A DNA stretch of 64,000 nt from Halomonas sp. (GTDB lineage Bacteria; Pseudomonadota; Gammaproteobacteria; Pseudomonadales; Halomonadaceae). Positions within the stretch are counted from its first letter, which is position 1. Every line of letters starts with the position of its first letter. The stretch spans positions 62,001 through 126,000 of the forward strand of contig NZ_JAFWFN010000005.1 in NCBI RefSeq assembly GCF_017515565.1. Reading direction: 5' to 3'. This document shows positions 59,912 through 64,000 of the stretch, piece after piece. The notes under the pieces were generated by a model. That model saw only the letters and a program-made list of their open reading frames with translations. It had not been told where the DNA came from and did not search any database. A program made the position numbers and the translations under genes.

Positions 59912-59990
59912 GCCGCGCTTAGCTTGCCTGTATCGAGTGCCCATCCGGGCAACCTGCATCCGTTACCCAATTTACTGAGAGAGGCCAACC

Positions 59991-60983
59991 ATGGGCATCT
60001 TTGATAACGATATTTTTACTCTGGCGTCACTAACCGCCGCCATCAACGACGTGGAATACCAGCCGCGCCGCCTCGCGGAAATGGGCATCTTCCAGGCAGA
60101 AGGCTCCCGCACCACCTCGATGGTGATTGAGAAATCAGGCCACCAGCTGGGCTTGGTGCCCGCTAAAGAGCGCGGTGCACCCGGTACCGTGGTGGGCGTT
60201 AAAAAGCGCACCGGCATTACCTTTACGGCACATCACCTGCCGACCACTGCCACTGTTCTGGCTGACGAAGTGCAGAACGTGCGCGCTTTCGGCACGGAAG
60301 ACCAAGAGCAGGCGGTTCAGTCCGTGGTCAACGCACGCTTAGCCAAGATGGCGCAGCGCATTGACGTTACCCACGAATACCACCGCATTGGCGCGATCAA
60401 AGGCCAGATTATGGACGCGGACGGCACCACCGTGCTGGCAGACCTCTATAGCGCGTTTGGTATCACGCAAAAAACCATCGCGTTTGCGCTGAACACTGAT
60501 ACGACCGACGTTCAGATGAAGTGCCTGGACGTGCTAGAAGAGATCGAGAAAGGCTTGGGCGATCTGTTTTTCTCAGGCGCTACCGTGCTATGCGGCGCGA
60601 GCTTCTGGCGCAAGCTAGTGGCTCACCCCAAAGTGCGCGAAGCCTACATGTACCAGCAGTCTGAGCGCCTGCGTGCCGATGGCCGCGAGTCGTTCACGTT
60701 CGGCGGCCTGATGTTTGAGCGCTACCGTGGCCACGTTGGTGGCAAGGCGTTTATCCCAGAGACCGAAGCCTACGCTTTCCCAATGGGCACCGATGAGCTG
60801 TTTATCACCCGCTTCGCACCCGCTGACTACATGGATGCCGCCAACACGCTGGGCTTGCCGCTGTACAGCTCCAGCGAGCCGCTGTCACACAACAAGGGCG
60901 TCGAGCTTGAAGCGCAGTCTAACCCGCTGCACCTCTGCACCCGCCCGCAGTCGGTCATTAAGCTGAAAGAAGCGGCTTCGTAA
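59991..60983 (+). CDS. Major capsid protein (gpE)
   Basis: A 330-residue HK97-fold shell protein of the lambda gpE family (341). DIFTLASLTAAINDVEYQPR, AHHLPTTATVLADEVQNVRA, GMFLRTDAFGVVHQ-type positions are replaced by LMFERYRGHVGGKAFIPETE, and the end HNKGVELEAQSNPLHLCTRP is typical. GAGAGG precedes the ATG. Expected to be the most abundant virion protein. Confidence 0.93.
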   Translation: MGIFDNDIFTLASLTAAINDVEYQPRRLAEMGIFQAEGSRTTSMVIEKSGHQLGLVPAKERGAPGTVVGVKKRTGITFTAHHLPTTATVLADEVQNVRAFGTEDQEQAVQSVVNARLAKMAQRIDVTHEYHRIGAIKGQIMDADGTTVLADLYSAFGITQKTIAFALNTDTTDVQMKCLDVLEEIEKGLGDLFFSGATVLCGASFWRKLVAHPKVREAYMYQQSERLRADGRESFTFGGLMFERYRGHVGGKAFIPETEAYAFPMGTDELFITRFAPADYMDAANTLGLPLYSSSEPLSHNKGVELEAQSNPLHLCTRPQSVIKLKEAAS

Positions 60984-61309
60984 TGAGCCGCTTTGGCAAC
61001 CTGACTAACCGCCTCAATGAGGCGGTTATGACGCACCTCACCGACAGCGACACCGCCACCTACACCCCTCACAACGGCACGCCCGTCACCGTAAGCGTAA
61101 TACTCGACCGCGATGTAGAGCGAACGGTTGCGGGTATGCAGGGCGTGGTGATGGAATCCCGCACCGAGCTAACTGGCTACACCAGCGAGCTGGGCGAGGG
61201 TGGGCGGGGCGATGTGGTTACCGTTAACGGCACCGGCTGGCGGCTAGGCCAGAAGGCCAGCGATGACGGCTACCTAGTGACGTGGATCGTGACGCAGGAG
61301 CGCACATGA
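60983..61309 (+). CDS. Head-tail connector (gpFII-like)
   Basis: A 108-residue protein in the place of lambda FII, forming the neck surface to which the tail attaches. SVILDRDVERTVAGMQGVVM and GWRLGQKASDDGYLVTWIVT fit the FII-like fold (often annotated as ATP-binding sugar transporter-like). Its ATG overlaps the capsid stop (TAATG). Confidence 0.82.
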   Translation: MSRFGNLTNRLNEAVMTHLTDSDTATYTPHNGTPVTVSVILDRDVERTVAGMQGVVMESRTELTGYTSELGEGGRGDVVTVNGTGWRLGQKASDDGYLVTWIVTQERT

Positions 61310-61878
61310 GCCAAACCACCCCCATCAAAATCACGGTTGATAAAGCAGCTATTAGGCGCATTGAGCAAGACCTGATGCACATCAAGAATGGCGCGCCGCG
61401 CGCCATGAGCAGCGCTATCAACCACACGCTAGGCGTCACCCGCACCGAAGCCAGCAAAGAGATCCGCAAGCAGGTCAAGCTCAAAGCGGGCTACGTGCGC
61501 GACAAGCTGACCATCAAACGGGCGACGGTTGCCAAGCCCCAAGGCGCGATTCGCACGCCAGCACGCGGCACGCTGCTGACGCGCTATCCGCATCGTCAGT
61601 ACAAGAAGGGCGATATTGGGGTGCAGGTGAAGCCGACTGGCGGCAAGAAGCGGATGCCTGGGGCGTTCTTTATCCGCTTTGGCAATGGCGTACAGGGTAT
61701 TGCCATTCGCACGCAATATGGTCCCGGCCTTGGCCGCAGTGAAGGGCTGAAAGTGCTGTATGGCCCATCAACCAGTCAGGTATTCACCGATGTTAAAGAC
61801 GACCTGCAGGCGCCCAGCGGCAACCGCTTAATGCAGCGTATGGGCTATGAGGCAGAGCGACTACTAAAACGGCAGTGA
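61306..61878 (+). CDS. Minor tail protein Z-like
   Basis: A 190-residue basic protein of the prophage minor tail protein Z family: SSAINHTLGVTRTEASKEIR, LKAGYVRDKLTIKRATVAKP and IRTQYGPGLGRSEGLKVLYG. In lambda, Z is needed for tail completion. ATG 61306 overlaps the connector stop as ATGA; the longer frame lies inside that gene. Confidence 0.85.
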   Translation: MSQTTPIKITVDKAAIRRIEQDLMHIKNGAPRAMSSAINHTLGVTRTEASKEIRKQVKLKAGYVRDKLTIKRATVAKPQGAIRTPARGTLLTRYPHRQYKKGDIGVQVKPTGGKKRMPGAFFIRFGNGVQGIAIRTQYGPGLGRSEGLKVLYGPSTSQVFTDVKDDLQAPSGNRLMQRMGYEAERLLKRQ

Positions 61879-61879
61879 T

Positions 61880-62290
61880 ATGACCCCGATAAGAGAGCAA
61901 ATCATCGCAGCGCTGGCAGCGCGGCTTAACGCTGAGCGTGCCAATAGCATCATCGACACGTTGCCAGCCCGCAGCATTTGGGACGGCAGCGACGGCAACG
62001 TTGAGCGAAGCCGTTACGGCGGGGTAAGCGTCACCACCGAAGTGACGGTGGAAACCGTGCACCAGGCTGACCGCGACCACCGCCAATGGAGTACCCAAGG
62101 CAACGCCATTCTGGCCGAGCTAATTACCACCGCAACGGGCAGCGACCGCACGCTAGGTGGGCTGGCTGAGGACGTGGCCTACGCCGGCGGCACGATTTAT
62201 TACCCCGAAGAAGGCAGCGACATTATCGGCGTCGACCTGGTGCTTGCCGTGCGTTGGTCGCACCGTATCGGTGACCCCTACAGCCAATAG
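61880..62290 (+). CDS. Tail terminator U-like
   Basis: A 136-residue protein in the place of lambda gpU, which caps the tail tube and sets its end. REQIIAALAARLNAERANSI and GIDLVLAVRW-like GVDLVLAVRWSHRIGDPYSQ fit minor tail protein U proteins. One-base gap after Z. Confidence 0.75.
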   Translation: MTPIREQIIAALAARLNAERANSIIDTLPARSIWDGSDGNVERSRYGGVSVTTEVTVETVHQADRDHRQWSTQGNAILAELITTATGSDRTLGGLAEDVAYAGGTIYYPEEGSDIIGVDLVLAVRWSHRIGDPYSQ

Positions 62291-62335
62291 CTATCTGCAT
62301 TTTGATATTGCTCAGCCACCTCGCTGGGCTTTTTT

Positions 62336-62351
62336 ATGCCCGTTCGCCGGG
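62336..62351 (+). repeat. Second copy of the 16-base intercistronic word
   Basis: ATGCCCGTTCGCCGGG, identical to 56596-56611 and likewise preceded by a T-run and followed by a ribosome site and start codon (GTG 62382). Forms a GCCCG / CGGGC stem. Confidence 0.65.
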
Positions 62352-62381
62352 CTTTTGATCACATAGAACAGGAGAACGCCC

Positions 62382-63371
62382 GTGGCGATCACCGAAAACC
62401 CTAAATTGGAATACGAGTCCGGCCAATCCTTTAACGATTGGGAGCACATGAGCGACACCGGCGATAGCGTAGTGTTTGAAGCCACGTTTGCGCCATGGAG
62501 CGCCCGCGCTGGCTTTGATGCTGAGGTTCGCCCATGGGGTTTGGCAACCGGTGGGCAGGTGCGTGCTGGTAGCGGTAACGACAACGTGACGGTATCCGCA
62601 CTCAGTGCCTACATGCCTACGGCGGCGGGTGCTCAGTCAGATGGGCTGGTTAATGTGGCCAGCGGTGATGTAGCGGTTGAGCGCGCCACCACAGCCACCC
62701 ACCTGATCACTAGCGTTACCGTTGATGCTAGCGGCGGGCTAGTTGCAGTGGCGGGCACAGAAGGTAGCGCGTTTACGGAAGAGCGCGGGGAAGCGGGTGG
62801 CCCTCCGTTCATCCCGGTGGATAGCATTGAGATCGGCCAAGTGCGGCTCAATGGCGCGGATGCTGGCCCGGTCTCAGACACTGAGATTATGCAGGTGGTG
62901 GGGCTCCACCAGGAGCGCTACGACAGCCCGGTATTCCAAATCGATCCGGCGGTGGGCGAGGTGCATTTTGCCGCTGAGCTACCCAAGATTCACACAGGCA
63001 GCCTACCCAAGCGCGTTAGCCTGCGTGGCTATACGCCTATTTTTGCAGAAATCCCGCGTGCCAGCGCCTGGGTGCCTGCTGAAACCTCGCACTCGGTTAA
63101 CAGCACCGAGATTTACAACGGCACGCTGGGTAGCGTATCCAAGTCGCTTGGCCAGGCATCGTTCACTTACTACGGCGAAGGCAACGCTAACGACCCGCTA
63201 GTGAAGCTGAAAAACGAGCGCCTCTGGTTCCGTTGGTACCAAGACCGCAACCGCAGCCCGCACTCGCTAACGCAGGGTATCTTGGGCATTGGGCGCACTT
63301 ACCCGGCGGGCGATCACGTCAACATCGCGTGCACTGTTTCCGCTGAACAAGAAACCGCCGATTTCGAGTAA
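62382..63371 (+). CDS. Major tail tube protein (gpV-like)
   Basis: A 329-residue protein following the tail terminator gene, where lambda has gpV (246). It is rich in Ala, Gly, Thr and Val with beta character (GQVRAGSGNDNVTVSALSAY; YNGTLGSVSKSLGQASFTYY). Longer than gpV; the lambda Ig-like C-terminal domain is not evident. GTG start with AGGAG eight bases before. Function from position and composition. Confidence 0.75.
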   Translation: MAITENPKLEYESGQSFNDWEHMSDTGDSVVFEATFAPWSARAGFDAEVRPWGLATGGQVRAGSGNDNVTVSALSAYMPTAAGAQSDGLVNVASGDVAVERATTATHLITSVTVDASGGLVAVAGTEGSAFTEERGEAGGPPFIPVDSIEIGQVRLNGADAGPVSDTEIMQVVGLHQERYDSPVFQIDPAVGEVHFAAELPKIHTGSLPKRVSLRGYTPIFAEIPRASAWVPAETSHSVNSTEIYNGTLGSVSKSLGQASFTYYGEGNANDPLVKLKNERLWFRWYQDRNRSPHSLTQGILGIGRTYPAGDHVNIACTVSAEQETADFE

Positions 63372-63381
63372 CCGATAATTT

Positions 63382-63411
63382 GACAGCCCCGGCAGTTGTG
63401 CTCGGGCTGTC
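63382..63411 (+). other. Hairpin before the tail chaperone gene
   Basis: gacagccc (63382-63389) pairs with gggctgtc (63404-63411), loop 14, and no T-run; the ribosome site of the next gene begins 4 bases later. May stabilise tube mRNA or modulate chaperone translation. Confidence 0.5.
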
Positions 63412-63424
63412 ATAGGAGAACGCT

Positions 63425-63901
63425 ATGGAATTTGATGCCAACCGCTTCACCAGCACCGCGTTTAAGCGCCGCGAAGAAGATGTGCCGGTGAAAGATTTGC
63501 GCGACTGGTTCAAAGGCGCGAAAAAAGACGAAGGGCCGGTGTGGCGGGTACGTGGCTTAACCGGTGAAGAGCTGGCCCGCGTTAATGAAGCCCAGGCACG
63601 CAACCGCAATAAAAACGCCGTGATTGATGCGCTTAGCTCTGATAAGTCAGAAAAGATGACGGACGCCATCAAAGAGCTAATCGGCACCGGCAGCAGTGTG
63701 CCCGACGACCTAGCGCGCCGCATTGAAATGCTGACCATCGGCAGCGTTGCGCCTGAGTGCACGCACCAAGTGGCCGTCAAATTGGCTGAGGCGTTTCCGG
63801 TAGAGTTTTATGAGCTGACGACCAAAATCACCCAATTAACGGGGCTAGGCAGCGAGCCGGGAAAGCCCAAGCGCTCTTCAAACGCGCAGACATCCAGCTA
63901 G
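63425..63901 (+). CDS. Tail assembly chaperone gpG-like
   Basis: A 158-residue protein in the place of lambda G (140). DANRFTSTAFKRREEDVPVK and WRVRGLTGEELARVNEAQAR are typical of tail assembly chaperones. It is made by normal translation ending at TAG 63899. Near the end lies a lambda-identical slippery site that yields a longer GT product. GGAG precedes the ATG. Confidence 0.85.
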   Translation: MEFDANRFTSTAFKRREEDVPVKDLRDWFKGAKKDEGPVWRVRGLTGEELARVNEAQARNRNKNAVIDALSSDKSEKMTDAIKELIGTGSSVPDDLARRIEMLTIGSVAPECTHQVAVKLAEAFPVEFYELTTKITQLTGLGSEPGKPKRSSNAQTSS

Positions 63902-64000
63902 CCCTTCAACTCTGCGACCTGAAGGGCGAATTTTTGTTTCGTGTACGCCCTGATCTATTCCCCCTCGCTATGCTGACCGAGCTTGAGTGCGACCTATGGG
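63425..64000 (+). CDS. gpGT fusion by programmed -1 frameshift (continues past window)
   Basis: The slip at G GGA AAG (63859-63865) moves ribosomes to the -1 frame, which reads AQALFKRADIQLALQLCDLK, GEFLFRVRPDLFPLAMLTEL and stays open to the window end. In lambda the same heptamer gives about 4 percent GT fusion, and the G:GT ratio is essential for tail assembly. The T part is incomplete here. Confidence 0.85.
63859..63865 (+). promoter_or_regulatory. -1 ribosomal frameshift site GGGAAAG
   Basis: In the G frame the codons are CCG GGA AAG, so the heptamer has the X XXY YYZ phase and equals the lambda G-GT slippery sequence. It is 34 bases before the G stop codon. Confidence 0.88.

Overview
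The window reads as a gammaproteobacterial chromosome, most likely Halomonadaceae (Halomonas or a close relative). The grounds are overall protein character, the E. coli-like order gloB / mltD / yafS / rnhA / dnaQ, TAXI-type TRAP transporters and a moderately high GC content. The genus is an inference; no rRNA marker is present.

Positions 1-37311 are host core and metabolic DNA. In order: the end of a nitronate monooxygenase; a leftward four-gene acyl-CoA catabolic operon (crotonase/dehydrogenase-like protein, two acyl-CoA dehydrogenases, an enoyl-CoA hydratase/isomerase); a TAXI TRAP transporter with two receptor paralogues flanking one fused permease, one receptor frameshifted in its signal peptide; a SulP anion permease; a chemotaxis receptor; RarD; a nitrilase-family amidase with RsuA; the YejABEF peptide/microcin C-type importer behind mltD and gloB; yafS-rnhA-dnaQ-nudC; an SCP2 protein; SohB; an ArsR-type regulator; PrpE; YhhQ under what looks like a preQ1-I riboswitch; an alpha/beta hydrolase; an exonuclease/GIY-YIG fusion; an NMT1-like binding protein; a K+/H+ antiporter; and tRNA-Ser(UGA).

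From 37312 to the end the window is a lambda-like siphovirus prophage integrated at the 3' end of tRNA-Ser; the right end lies outside the window. The layout follows lambda. A leftward PL operon carries a HTH protein, small early genes, rdgC, an excisionase-like protein and int. CI sits with two lysogeny genes in the position of lambda rexA/rexB. Next come a PRM/PR control region with three operators, Cro, an O-like replication protein with internal 45-bp repeats (probable origin), further early genes, a late promoter followed by a leader terminator, endolysin / holin / Rz / Rz1, TerS / TerL (DUF1441, GpA), then W, B, C, D, E, FII, Z, U, V-like and G/GT genes with the lambda-type GGGAAAG slippery site. 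Operators of the form ATAGGnnnnCCYAT occur at both PL and PR/PRM.

Three AT-richer inserts look like cargo: the Rex-like pair (42676-44314), a leftward two-gene unit with its own promoter between early and late regions (49585-50733), and a membrane-protein gene between lysis and packaging genes (52668-53291). These are the best candidates for undescribed lysogenic-conversion or phage-exclusion systems. An HNH endonuclease next to the terminase genes is decayed. All functional statements rest on reading motifs and context; no database search was run.
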